Assembly: GCA_963511305.1 (NCBI GenBank)
Contig: CAUPIJ010000032.1
Span: 1-16,988, forward strand
Reading direction: 5' to 3'
DNA length: 16,988 bases
Source of the DNA: Propionimicrobium sp963511305
GTDB lineage: Bacteria; Actinomycetota; Actinomycetes; Propionibacteriales; Propionibacteriaceae
This document shows, in pieces, positions 1 through 7,675 of this stretch. Positions within the stretch are counted from its first letter, which is position 1; the number at the start of each line of letters is the position of its first letter. The notes below the pieces were generated by a model. That model ran no database searches and was not told the DNA's origin. It saw nothing but the letters and a program-made list of their open reading frames with translations. The position numbers and the translations under genes are program-made.

Positions 1-130
1 GCCAAACTGGGTGCCCCAGGAGCCGCCGCGCGCCCCCAGGGGGGGGGGCGCCCGCGCGGGGGGGGGAAACCCCCCGCCCCACACGCGCCCCGGATAGAAG
101 AGGGGGCGCCGCGAAACCCCCGCCCCCCAA
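1..130. other. G/C homopolymer low-complexity contig end, probable artefact
   Basis: This stretch consists almost entirely of G and C runs, including ten G at 39-48 and nine G at 58-66, broken by short AAA tracts. It carries no coding signal and looks unlike the balanced sequence that starts at about 131. Poly-G and poly-C at the extreme end of a contig is typical of low-quality read ends or two-colour sequencing chemistry. I infer an assembly artefact rather than a biological repeat. The natural 3' flank and terminator of the adjacent surface-protein gene may therefore be missing. Confidence 0.6.
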
Positions 131-164
131 CGCTTAGAGAGAGATGCAGAAACGAATCGCTAAC

Positions 165-1530
165 CTACAGCTGCTGTTTCCTGCGGTGCAGCATGAACAA
201 GCCCGCAGCTGCAAGGCCGACGCCAGCGAACAGTGCCGGCGCAACTGCCAGATAGGGATTGTTGCCGCCCGTGCGAGGCGCCTTGGAGGCCCGCTTCTTC
301 TGAACGGTTGAAGAGGGCTTATCCGCCTTGTTGTCTACGGGCGCCTCTTTCCACTGGGCGTACAGCGTTGTGTCGGCATCAAAGATTACTTCTTGACCTT
401 CGGTGTAAGACGTGCCGTTTCCGTCGGCCTGCGTGTTCCAGCCGGTAAACTCTGCCTTGCCCTTTTTGAGGTCACCTTGGTTCGCAAGAGTGACCGAAGC
501 GCCCTTCATGAACGATGCTTCGTCAGGGATAGTGCCCTCCCCGCCGTTGGCATTATAGGAAAGCTTGTAGGGCACCTTTGCCGTAAGCGAGGCAGTACCT
601 AAGACCATGCGGTTGCCTTCTGCAGGCCACTCTGGATATCCAGGGAACTCATCAGCGCTATGTCGCGAGAGGTATGGCCTAATGGGATCAGCGCTCGAGC
701 TGGGAAGCTCAAAGCCTATCTCGTAGGTGACTGTGTAGGTTCCAGGCTTTGCGGTGATTTGGCTCAGGTCGACCGGAGATCCGTTCTCATCTACAGCAGT
801 AATCACGGTTCCGTGGTTGACAAAGGGTGCTGATAGCTCGCCATAAGCCTCCGCGTTGTTCTTCCACCATTCGATCGGCATTACATCGAATCCGGGCGCC
901 TTCTTTTTCCATAGGTTTGTGCCGCGTCCCAACAGGTACGTATCCCAGTCAACTAGCTGGTTGCGCTTGAGTTCGAGCACCTTAGGCTCAGCCAGTTTTC
1001 CCTGAATATTGCCCACCTCGTCATAATTGGCCTCAGTAGTAAGGATTGGGCGAACGACCAGCTGACGCTCGATGTATGTGGCACTTGTAGTATCTTTAGC
1101 ACTGCCATAAAACTCTTTGACTCCCCCATACTCAATCATTGTGTCAAACTCCACGCTCTGACTTGGAGAGGCCTCCACGGTGAACTGGTAGATGCCTTTC
1201 TCATCGGTGGTTGTTTGAGCGAGGGGGGCGGCATCGCCAGACTCTCTATCCGCTTTTGACGTTGGATGGGAGTACAGACTAACCGTAGCCCCAGACAAGT
1301 CGGTATAGCTGCCATCAGGCCAAGTTGCACTCACCGAACCGAGAATCACTGCCTTGCCATTCGCCCCCGGCAGGAACCCTCCGGGAGTATATGCGTGGAT
1401 GCGCGTTGGAACGCGATCCGCTTGAGTCGGCTCAGCCGCAGCCGTGCCTGTGCCCCCCCACCAAGAGGCACAGTGCGGTCACAAGCACCAAAAGAGAGTG
1501 CCAAGCAACAGAGCGTTTAATTTTTTCCAT
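165..1530 (-). CDS. Sortase-anchored surface protein with InlB-type repeat, frameshifted in signal peptide
   Basis: The uninterrupted frame (165-1349, GTG start) encodes 394 aa with no signal peptide. Upstream, an ATG at 1530-1528 preceded 7 nt away by AAAGAAGG opens MEKIKRSVAWHSLLVLVTAL, a textbook signal peptide, but this frame hits TGA shortly after a run of seven G (coding strand, 1453-1459). With six G the two frames join: the signal peptide ends at about GTAAA-EP and leads directly into the main frame (454 aa in total; the span is 455 codons plus one base). The mature part has an N-terminal Ig/carboxypeptidase-regulatory-like beta domain, a middle beta-rich region, and an InlB B-repeat (YNANGG, FTGWNT, LYAQW) near residues 262-335 of the GTG-start numbering. 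It ends in APRTG, a hydrophobic helix and HRRKQQL, a sortase-type wall anchor in which Ala replaces the Leu of LPXTG. Likely an exported adhesin-like protein; its ligand is unknown. The frameshift may be phase variation, a disabling mutation or a sequencing error. Confidence 0.75.
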
Positions 1531-1690
1531 CAAACTGCCTTCTTTCACGATTCCCAAAACAGCTACTGAGTAAAATTAGCGTACATGAGCACCACTACTT
1601 ATTGAATGTGAGCCTGATAAAGCACAAATAATGTTCACAGAACTGGTACGGCTGATTTAAATCGGGTTAATGCCAAGATTCTGGGGTTGT

Positions 1691-2059
1691 GATGAGCCGG
1701 CCTGTAAGCCGGGTTCTGTAATCGGTGATCATCCATCTGCGACTGCCGTTACCGACAGCCTTCCCCGGCGGCTTGCGCCGCCGGCGTGCGACCTACCCGA
1801 CGGCTAAGCGGGCAGCATCCGCCGTCGCAGGCGCTAGGCGCCTTTCTTGGTCTTGCTCCAGGTGGGGCTTGCCATGCCGACGCCGTCGCCGACGTCGCGG
1901 TGGTCTCTTACACCACCCTTTCACCCTTACCCACTAGTGGGCGGTTTACTTTCTGTTGCGCTATCCCGCGGGTCACCCCGGGTGGGTGTTACCCACCACC
2001 TTGCCCTGTGGAGCCCGGACTTTCCTCAGCTTTCGCCGCGATCACCCGGCCGACTCATC
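1691..2059 (-). ncRNA. rnpB: RNase P RNA, catalytic subunit
   Basis: This is the ribozyme that removes 5' leaders from precursor tRNAs. Read on the - strand it begins with GATGAGTCGGCC, which pairs completely (one G-U) with the 3' end GGCCGGCTCATC to form helix P1; this sets the ends at 2059 and 1691. The conserved block GAGGAAAGTCCGGGC lies at 2013-2027. It is followed by ACAGAAA and GTAAGAG-ACCACC elements, and ACAGAACCCGGCTTA lies near the 3' end. The 369-nt length suits a bacterial type A molecule. GC-rich extra helices in the middle are typical of actinobacterial versions. Open frames crossing this region on the + strand are not genes. Confidence 0.97.
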
Positions 2060-2072
2060 GTTGATGATTATA
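2060..2072 (-). promoter_or_regulatory. rnpB promoter -10 box
   Basis: A consensus TATAAT on the - strand (2072-2067) is separated by 7 nt from the first base of helix P1 at 2059, as expected for a transcript starting at the mature 5' end. The box sits in the 19-bp gap after the zinc-ribbon gene stop. I see no good TTGACA-like -35 box; that position falls in the 3' end of the upstream gene. Confidence 0.7.
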
Positions 2073-2078
2073 GCCAGT

Positions 2079-2795
2079 TCAGCGAACTAGGATTCGACCA
2101 CACTCTTCGCAGCGCAGAACAGTCTGCGGGCTGGCCTCTTGGGCGCGCTTCTTGTCGGTCTCGTCGAGCGCCAGGCCGCAGCCGCCGCACTTGCCGTTCT
2201 TGTATGCTGCCGCGCCATAGATATTGCGCTCGGCAATCTTGTTGTAGAGCTTCAACAGCGGTTCCGCAACGAGCTTTGCCGTCTGGGCGCGCTCCTCGCG
2301 ATTAGCCTTGTAGTCATCGTCGATCTGCTTGCCCTGTTCGTCGCGCTCGACGATCAGAGCCTTCATTTCGGTCTCGATTTCGACGCGCCTAGCGCGGACC
2401 TCCTCGGCCTTCTTGCTGGCCTCTTCGGCTTCCAACTCGGCAGCCAGGTGCTGTTCTTCTAATTCGGCGATGCGTCCCTTCAGGTGCTCGCTCTCGGAAA
2501 TGATCGCCTGCAGCTGTTTGTGCGGGAGATTAGTCTCGACTAGCTCATCATTCCTAGCCAGCCGGGCTCTCGCCGGTTCCAGGTCCTCGTTGACCCGATC
2601 CAACATCAGCTTCTTGTCGCTGGCCCTGGTGTCCGTGGCCACGACTTCTTCGAGCAAAACCTTGCGCTGTTTAGCCAGCTCTTGCAGCTGTTTCAAGACC
2701 GGCAGAGTGCGCTTGCGATGCTGCAGTTGGGCCGCGGCGGTATCGAGCGTTGCTAGGTCGAGTAAGACGCTTTGCTGGCTAGGTTCTGCTTGCAT
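2079..2795 (-). CDS. C4-type zinc ribbon coiled-coil protein (DUF164/zf-RING_7 family)
   Basis: The 238-aa protein is mostly a long charged alpha-helical coiled coil (about residues 15-190, rich in E, K, R, A and L). It ends in a zinc ribbon: CGGC at 203-206 and CEEC at 229-232 give four Cys ligands. This matches the family related to chlamydial CT398/CdsZ, common in actinobacteria but of uncertain function; roles as an adaptor or nucleic-acid-associated protein have been proposed. It follows the rhodanese gene after a 41-bp gap and is followed directly by rnpB on the same strand. The start is supported by TAGTAT 6 nt upstream and by the lack of a Shine-Dalgarno site, which suggests a leaderless mRNA. 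No enzyme activity can be inferred from the sequence. Confidence 0.9.
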   Translation of the reverse strand: MQAEPSQQSVLLDLATLDTAAAQLQHRKRTLPVLKQLQELAKQRKVLLEEVVATDTRASDKKLMLDRVNEDLEPARARLARNDELVETNLPHKQLQAIISESEHLKGRIAELEEQHLAAELEAEEASKKAEEVRARRVEIETEMKALIVERDEQGKQIDDDYKANREERAQTAKLVAEPLLKLYNKIAERNIYGAAAYKNGKCGGCGLALDETDKKRAQEASPQTVLRCEECGRILVR

Positions 2796-2807
2796 AAGCC
2801 CATACTA
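2796..2807 (-). promoter_or_regulatory. Candidate leaderless promoter of the zinc-ribbon gene
   Basis: On the - strand TAGTAT (2807-2802) fits the TANNNT -10 pattern and is followed by six bases (GGGCTT) and then the ATG at 2795. Transcription starting about 7 nt after the box would begin at the start codon itself. No -35 box is evident. Confidence 0.4.
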
Positions 2808-2836
2808 TGCCAGCGTTTGCTAGTAGCGGCCAAAGA

Positions 2837-3163
2837 TCACGCGTTCCTAGCGACTCCCCCGGGCAAATTAAGCAACTCCACCCCGGATTCCTTCGCGAGT
2901 GCGGAGAAGTGATTTACTACCCTCTTGCTTCGTCCGCCGGCCGCGCAGTAGACAACCACCTTGTCTTTGCCGCCCAGGCTGCCGAGAAACTTCTTGAAGC
3001 TGGCCTCTGTCATCTGTGAGAGCGGCAGGTGATGTGAGCGCGTTGGCAGGTCGAGATCCCGCTGCTTTCTTTCGCTGAGCTCCCGAACATCTAGCGCCGC
3101 GGCCTGACCGGAGCGAACCATCTCAAGGAGCTTTTCGCTTTCGTTGTTTTTCTTGAAGAACAT
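2837..3163 (-). CDS. Single-domain rhodanese-like sulfurtransferase
   Basis: This 108-aa protein is one rhodanese domain. LDVRE (24-28) is the conserved first-strand motif. The active-site loop VVYCAAGGRSKRV carries the catalytic Cys73 in a CxxGxRS arrangement (C73, G76, R78, S79), and LPGGV near the end matches the family's C-terminal Gly-Gly motif. Such domains hold a persulfide on the Cys and pass sulfur to carriers or tRNA/cofactor enzymes. It starts only 4 bp after the ThiF/MoeB-like gene stops, so the two are almost certainly co-transcribed and translationally coupled. In many actinobacteria these two domains form one protein, MoeZ; here they are separate. A soluble cytoplasmic protein is expected, since no signal peptide is visible. 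Confidence 0.9.
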   Translation of the reverse strand: MFFKKNNESEKLLEMVRSGQAAALDVRELSERKQRDLDLPTRSHHLPLSQMTEASFKKFLGSLGGKDKVVVYCAAGGRSKRVVNHFSALAKESGVELLNLPGGVARNA

Positions 3164-3167
3164 CTGG

Positions 3168-3932
3168 TCAGCCTAACTTGTCCGCGGCTTGCCGGGCGTT
3201 GCTTGCAGTTATCTGTGCGCGTCTCAGGCTGGCGCTGAGTGCGTCGTAGCTGAGCAGCAGGCCCGGTTTGGAGTCGCCGATGCCGACAAGGAATTTGATT
3301 ACTTCGGTGGCCATCAGGTTTCCGAGCACTGCCGTGGTTGCCCCGAGCACCCCAACACTCGCGTTGTCCGGAATGAATTCGGCCGGAGGCAGCTTCGGGT
3401 AGAGATCCCTGAAGCCCACGCCCTCGCTCACCCCGGCACCGCTCCGACAGAGCCCGACTTGTCCCTCGAAGCGAAGTACAGTGCCCCAGACGAGAGGCAG
3501 GCCGGTGATCTCCGCGACGTCCGCACTGAGGAACTTGGTGGCGAAATTATCGCTGGCGTCCACTAGCATGTCGGCACCGGCGACGATGTTAAGTGCGTTT
3601 TCTGGGCAGAATCTGGTTTGCTCGGCTTTGAAGTTCCCCTCCGGATGTAGCCCCGTTAAACGCTGGGCTGCCAGTGAGGCTTTAGGCTGACCAGCGTCGT
3701 CGACGCCGAACAGGGTCTGCCGATGAATGTTGGAGACGCTGACCACGTCGTCATCGACGATGGTGATTTCTCCGATTCCTGCGCCCGCCAACGATAGCAG
3801 TAGCGGACAGCCCAAGCCACCGGCGCCGATCACCACGACGCTAGCCTGTGCCAGGCGCTGCTGGCCGGCCTCGCCGAATCCTGGCAGCACAAGCTGCCTG
3901 GCGACTCGCTTCTTTTCGCTCTGTGAAATCAT
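3168..3932 (-). CDS. ThiF/MoeB/HesA-family E1-like adenylyltransferase, lacking the zinc cysteines
   Basis: The family uses ATP to adenylate the C-terminal Gly-Gly of small sulfur carriers (ThiS, MoaD, CysO), which then receive sulfur. Visible parts of its 254 aa are the Rossmann nucleotide loop GAGGLG (36-41), the acidic pair in IVDDD (58-62), the HRQ arginine (R71), K84 and the DASDNF motif (D125, D128). Typical MoeB/MoeZ proteins have a CxxC pair (CYRC) and SCAEGGVLG near residues 160-197. Here the equivalents are LCRSG (C162 only) and NASVGVLG, so the zinc tetrad and the conserved Cys are gone. It is the first gene before the rhodanese and diverges from pepP. No carrier protein is encoded in the window, so the substrate is unknown. 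Family assignment is firm, exact pathway is not. Confidence 0.87.
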   Translation of the reverse strand: MISQSEKKRVARQLVLPGFGEAGQQRLAQASVVVIGAGGLGCPLLLSLAGAGIGEITIVDDDVVSVSNIHRQTLFGVDDAGQPKASLAAQRLTGLHPEGNFKAEQTRFCPENALNIVAGADMLVDASDNFATKFLSADVAEITGLPLVWGTVLRFEGQVGLCRSGAGVSEGVGFRDLYPKLPPAEFIPDNASVGVLGATTAVLGNLMATEVIKFLVGIGDSKPGLLLSYDALSASLRRAQITASNARQAADKLG

Positions 3933-4016
3933 TTTCCAAACCGCATTCGTTTATCAGCTACCCCGTATGCAGACCGCAGGCATACAATCGATGGTAGCTA
4001 GTTGAAAAGGAAAATA

Positions 4017-5492
4017 ATGAACGAGGTTAGCTCAACCGCTGAAGGCGACGAAACTGAACTCACCAACCGGGGTGCCAAGTTCTCCCCCGCCTTCAAGGAG
4101 TTTATTTGCCAGGACTGGCAGCCATATGACCCGAACCTGCCGAAGCCGATCGCCGGCGCCGTCAACGCCGAGAGACACCGCAAGCAGCTATCCGAGATGT
4201 TCCAGGGTGAGCGCCTGATCGTTCCGGCTGGCCACCTTCAGGTGCGCAACAACGACTGCGACTACCGCTTCCGTCCGCATAGCGCGTTTAGCTGGCTGAC
4301 TGGCTTGGGCACCGATCGCGAGCCGAATGCCGTGTTGGTGCTCGAGCCCGCACCCGGCGGCCACGAGGCAAACCTTTATTTCCACCCTCGCGTGCCGCGC
4401 ACCAACGAGGAGTTCTACGCAGACGCCACCTACGGCGAAATGTGGGTTGGGCAGCGGGAGTCCCTCGAGGAGATGAGCGCGCTCGGCCACATCTCGTCCC
4501 GCGATATCGCCTGTCTTGAGATGGATCTGCGCGAGGCCGCGTCGACCACCCCGACCAGGATCCTGCGCGAGGCCAGCCCCGAACTTACCGACAAGATAGA
4601 CCAGTGGCGCGGCAGGGGCGACAAGGCCGACACCGAATTCGAGACCGCGCTCAGCGAGCTTCGCCTGATCAAGGACGACTTCGAGGTGGCTCAGTTGGTG
4701 GAGGCCTGCGAGGCCACCGCAGTTGGTTTCGAGGCCGTCGTCAAAGAGCTGCCGAATGCCGTGGCGAATGGCCGCGGCGAGCGCTGGGTGGAGGGCGTCT
4801 TCGGCCTGCATGCCCGTCATCGCGGTAACGCCGTTGGCTACGACACAATCGCGGCTTCCGGCGATCACGCGAATACCCTGCATTGGATCGTGAACGACGG
4901 TGACCTGAAGGACGGCGATCTGCTGCTGATGGACGCCGGTGTCGAGTTGGATTCTCTTTATACCGCTGACGTCACCCGCACCATGCCGGTCAATGGCAAG
5001 TTCACCGACGCCCAGCGCAAGGTCTACGACGCGGTCTACGATGCTCAAAGCGCTGGAATCGCGGCTGCGCGAGCAGGGGCGGGCTTTCTGGATGTCCACG
5101 ACGCTGCGGTCTCAGTCATCGCCCACAAGCTAGAAGAGTGGGGCATCCTGCCCGTTAGCGCCGAGGAGGCGCTGTCACCCGAGGGCGGCCAGTGGCAGCG
5201 CTGGATGGTGCATGGCACTAGCCACCACCTAGGCCTGGACGTTCACGACTGCGCGGCTGCCCGCCGCGAGGTCTACCGCCACGGCGAGTTGAGGCCGGGC
5301 ATGGTGATCACGGTCGAGCCGGGCATTTATTTCAAATCGACCGATCTGCTGGTTCCCGAGGAGCTTCGCGGCATCGGCGTCAGGATCGAGGACGACATCC
5401 TGATCACCGATAGCGAGCCACGGATCCTCTCCGACCAGCTCCCCCGCACCAGCCAGGACGTGGAGTCCTGGATGGCGAAACTTCTGGGCTAG
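4017..5492 (+). CDS. pepP: Xaa-Pro aminopeptidase (aminopeptidase P, M24B)
   Basis: This enzyme removes an N-terminal residue that precedes proline, in the cytoplasm, using two metal ions. The 491-aa product has the aminopeptidase P N-terminal domain (about 50-205) and the pita-bread catalytic domain (about 220-475). All five metal ligands are visible: D306 (MDAG), D318 (TADVTRT), H403 (GTSHHLGLDVHD), E434 (TVEPGIYF) and E458 (GVRIEDDI). I chose the ATG at 4017 because AGGA lies about 6 nt upstream; a TTG at 4002 is in frame but has no ribosome site. TACAAT at 3983-3988 is a possible -10 box. It diverges from the ThiF-like gene and ends at a hairpin shared with the convergent stress-protein gene. 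The N-terminal extension of about 50 residues is longer than in E. coli PepP. Confidence 0.95.
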   Translation: MNEVSSTAEGDETELTNRGAKFSPAFKEFICQDWQPYDPNLPKPIAGAVNAERHRKQLSEMFQGERLIVPAGHLQVRNNDCDYRFRPHSAFSWLTGLGTDREPNAVLVLEPAPGGHEANLYFHPRVPRTNEEFYADATYGEMWVGQRESLEEMSALGHISSRDIACLEMDLREAASTTPTRILREASPELTDKIDQWRGRGDKADTEFETALSELRLIKDDFEVAQLVEACEATAVGFEAVVKELPNAVANGRGERWVEGVFGLHARHRGNAVGYDTIAASGDHANTLHWIVNDGDLKDGDLLLMDAGVELDSLYTADVTRTMPVNGKFTDAQRKVYDAVYDAQSAGIAAARAGAGFLDVHDAAVSVIAHKLEEWGILPVSAEEALSPEGGQWQRWMVHGTSHHLGLDVHDCAAARREVYRHGELRPGMVITVEPGIYFKSTDLLVPEELRGIGVRIEDDILITDSEPRILSDQLPRTSQDVESWMAKLLG

Positions 5493-5495
5493 ACA

Positions 5496-5537
5496 AACAA
5501 AAACTGTGGGCCGGGTGACTGACCAACAGTTTTTGTT
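5496..5537. terminator. Bidirectional hairpin terminator between pepP and the stress-protein gene
   Basis: AACAAAAACTGT (5496-5507) and ACAGTTTTTGTT (5526-5537) are perfect 12-bp inverted arms around an 18-nt GC-rich loop. The A and T tracts give a U-run in either direction. It lies 3 bp after the pepP stop and 14 bp before the end of the convergent gene. Confidence 0.75.
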
Positions 5538-5551
5538 CAGCTAGCTTTTGG

Positions 5552-6253
5552 CTAGTTGGCTTCTCTGGGCGGTTCGAAAGAATCTACCGTCTGCTCTGGT
5601 GCTTGCTGAGCGGGATTCGGCTGCTCGTTACCTGGTTGCCCCTGGAAATGCGGCGCGCTTGTGGTGGGCTGGCCATCGAAGCTAGGCGGCGCCCACTGCG
5701 ACATCTCCTGCTGCGTTGGCGGGTTGGGCGTTGTCGGGGCCTGATTCAAATCTCCAGCCACCTGATTTGGAGTGCCTGTGTAGACCGGGCCGGCCAGAAT
5801 CGAACGCGCCTGTGCGGCGTGCTGGCGGTCCACCAGGATTTCGTAGTGCGTTGCCACGATGGCGGTGGTGGAGGTGAAGTCGCGGTTACCGCCGGAGACC
5901 TGGTAGGAAATCGCGGTCGTTATCAGGTTGATAAGCACGAAGATGGCGACCGCCATGATCAGCGTCGCGAAGCCAGCACCAGGCCAAAACAGCATCATCA
6001 AGAGGCCCAGGCCGATGCCCCAGACCACGCCCTGCAGAGCGCCAGCGCCCATCACCTTGCCCCAGGTCAGCCGTCCGGTGACCTTCTCGACCGTGCGCAG
6101 ATCGGTGCCCACGATCGTGCAATACTGCACCGGGAACTCGCGATCCGACAGATAGTCGACGGCGCGCTGGGCATCGGAGTACTCGTCGTAGATGGCGATC
6201 GACGTAGCATGCTTTATTCGCGCTGCTGAATCCATATTTAAGCGGTTTACCAT
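5552..6253 (-). CDS. General stress protein family membrane protein (YflT/GSP17M-like)
   Basis: The N-terminal 60 residues (SIAIYDEYSDAQRAVDYLSD, then CTIVGTDLRTVEKVTGRLTW) match the YflT-like general stress domain seen in actinobacterial membrane proteins. Two transmembrane helices follow (about 66-89 and 92-116). A short segment with HYEILVDRQHAAQAR comes next, then a Pro/Gln/Asn-rich disordered tail (about 155-233). I chose ATG 6253 (233 aa) because GGAGG lies 4 nt upstream; an in-frame ATG at 6268 has no ribosome site and would overlap that GGAGG. The gene diverges from the MgtE-N/CBS operon, an arrangement also found, as I recall, in mycobacteria. Function is unknown; a stress-linked membrane role is inferred from the family name only. 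Confidence 0.85.
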   Translation of the reverse strand: MVNRLNMDSAARIKHATSIAIYDEYSDAQRAVDYLSDREFPVQYCTIVGTDLRTVEKVTGRLTWGKVMGAGALQGVVWGIGLGLLMMLFWPGAGFATLIMAVAIFVLINLITTAISYQVSGGNRDFTSTTAIVATHYEILVDRQHAAQARSILAGPVYTGTPNQVAGDLNQAPTTPNPPTQQEMSQWAPPSFDGQPTTSAPHFQGQPGNEQPNPAQQAPEQTVDSFEPPREAN

Positions 6254-6372
6254 TTTGCCTCCGTTCATTACTGGTTACTGTATTCTGCGATCCTGTGAGA
6301 ATGCTTTGTGCAGGCTATGAGCCGTCTTGCTTTCCCGCCCATCGGAAAAAAGGCTGACCCGCCTCATCGGGT

Positions 6373-6385
6373 TAGACTTGCAGAC
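6373..6385 (+). promoter_or_regulatory. Candidate leaderless promoter of the MgtE-N/CBS operon
   Basis: TAGACT (6373-6378) fits TANNNT and lies 7 nt before GTG 6386, with no Shine-Dalgarno sequence. This supports a transcript that begins at the start codon. It also argues against the longer in-frame start at 6308. Confidence 0.45.
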
Positions 6386-7675
6386 GTGAGTGTGTCTTCA
6401 GCTGTTTTCATCAGTAAGCTGCGCGGCATTCCGATGCTGGATGCCCGCGGCGAACAGGTAGGCAAGGTTCGCGATGTCGTCGTCCAGGCGCGCATCGCCA
6501 AGAATCCGCGAGTCCGCGGGCTCGTTGTAGAGCTGTTCGCCCGAAGACAAATTTTCGTGCCCATGATCAGGGTGCGCTCCATAGACGTCACTCAAATCGT
6601 CATCGGCGGCCAGGTGGACACCCGTCGCTTCGAGCGGCGATCCAGCGAGGTGCTGGTGATGGACGATCTGTTCGACCGCTTCATCGAGCGGAAAACCCCC
6701 GATGGCAAGCTCGAACGCGCCCTAGTTCACGACATCGCGATGGCTGCCGTGCGCAACAAGGACTGGGCTCTGACCGAGGTCGCGCTGCGCGAGGTGAAGT
6801 CGCGCCGATTCGGCATCCCCCAGTACGGCCAGATCATCACGCGAGAGTGGATCGACGTCGCAAAATACGTTTGGACCGATCAGCAGTACACGCATTCCAA
6901 GATTGCCGAGTTTTCCGAGATGCACCCCGCTGACGTGGCCCGCGAGCTGCACGACATGGATCCCGATCGCCGCTCCGAGATCGCGCTCGCCCTCGACGAT
7001 GAGCTGCTAGCGGACGCCTTCCAGGAGCTGCCCAACGACGAGCAGGTCGAGCTGTTGGAGAGCCTTGAAGCCGAGCGCGCCGCGGACGTCCTGGAAGAGA
7101 TGGATCCCGACGACGCCGCCGACCTGATCAACGACCTGCCAGATGAGATGGCAGAAGATCTGCTGGCCAGGATGCAGCCGGAAGATGCACAAGACGTCCG
7201 AAACCTGTTGCAGTACGAGGAGCTCACCGCGGGCGGCATGATGACTCCCGAGCCTGTGATCGTCAGCGCGGATTCGACCATCGCGACCTGCCTGGCGAAG
7301 GTTCGCAACGCCGATCTCACCCCGGCGCTCGCCTCCATGGTCTTCATCACCCGTCCCCCGCAGGATCCGCCGACGGGAAAGTACATCGGCGCGGTGCACA
7401 TCCAGCGGCTGCTGCGCGAACCGCCTAGCCTGATGGCTGGTCGAATGGTCGACGACGAAATCAACCCGGTTTCTCCGGATCTGAACCTCTACGATTTGAG
7501 CCGCTACTTCGCCACCTACAACCTGGTCATCGCCCCGGTCGTCGACGAGAACCAACAGCTGGTTGGCGCGGTCACCGTTGATGACTTGCTCGACCATATG
7601 CTGCCGCTCGACTGGCGCGGCATTCAGATGGACGGCGAGGACGTAGACGAACAGGAAGAGGTGACCAATGAGTGA
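6386..7675 (+). CDS. MgtE N-terminal plus CBS domain protein without transporter domain
   Basis: The 429-aa protein begins with two PRC-barrel-like segments (about 5-80 and 85-165; KLRGIPMLDARGEQVGKVRD is typical). An MgtE_N superhelical domain follows (about 175-280, with repeated EMxPxDxAD-type helices: MHPADVARELHDMDPDRR, LEEMDPDDAADLINDLP). A pair of CBS domains follows (about 285-405, GGMMTPEPVIV ... APVVDENQQLVGAVTVDD). True MgtE has a five-helix Mg channel after the CBS pair; here the protein ends in an acidic tail, so it cannot itself transport. I infer a cytosolic ion- or nucleotide-sensing regulator. The next gene, a membrane protein, overlaps by 8 bp and is an obvious partner candidate. 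I chose GTG 6386 rather than 6308 because homologues begin close to FISKLRG and because of the TANNNT box just upstream. Confidence 0.9.
   Translation: MSVSSAVFISKLRGIPMLDARGEQVGKVRDVVVQARIAKNPRVRGLVVELFARRQIFVPMIRVRSIDVTQIVIGGQVDTRRFERRSSEVLVMDDLFDRFIERKTPDGKLERALVHDIAMAAVRNKDWALTEVALREVKSRRFGIPQYGQIITREWIDVAKYVWTDQQYTHSKIAEFSEMHPADVARELHDMDPDRRSEIALALDDELLADAFQELPNDEQVELLESLEAERAADVLEEMDPDDAADLINDLPDEMAEDLLARMQPEDAQDVRNLLQYEELTAGGMMTPEPVIVSADSTIATCLAKVRNADLTPALASMVFITRPPQDPPTGKYIGAVHIQRLLREPPSLMAGRMVDDEINPVSPDLNLYDLSRYFATYNLVIAPVVDENQQLVGAVTVDDLLDHMLPLDWRGIQMDGEDVDEQEEVTNE

Noticed and set aside
1725..2305. Several + strand open frames across the RNase P region
   Set aside because: They lie over rnpB and its GC-rich helices, and the encoded sequences are Pro/Arg-rich with no family resemblance.
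4188..5099. Long open frame (303 codons) on the - strand within pepP
   Set aside because: It is an antisense shadow of a clear aminopeptidase with all metal ligands; it shows no recognisable domain and no ribosome site.
5603..6229. Open frame of 208 codons on the + strand opposite the stress-protein gene
   Set aside because: The - strand product has a recognisable domain, two membrane helices and a GGAGG site; the + strand frame is Arg/His-rich shadow sequence.
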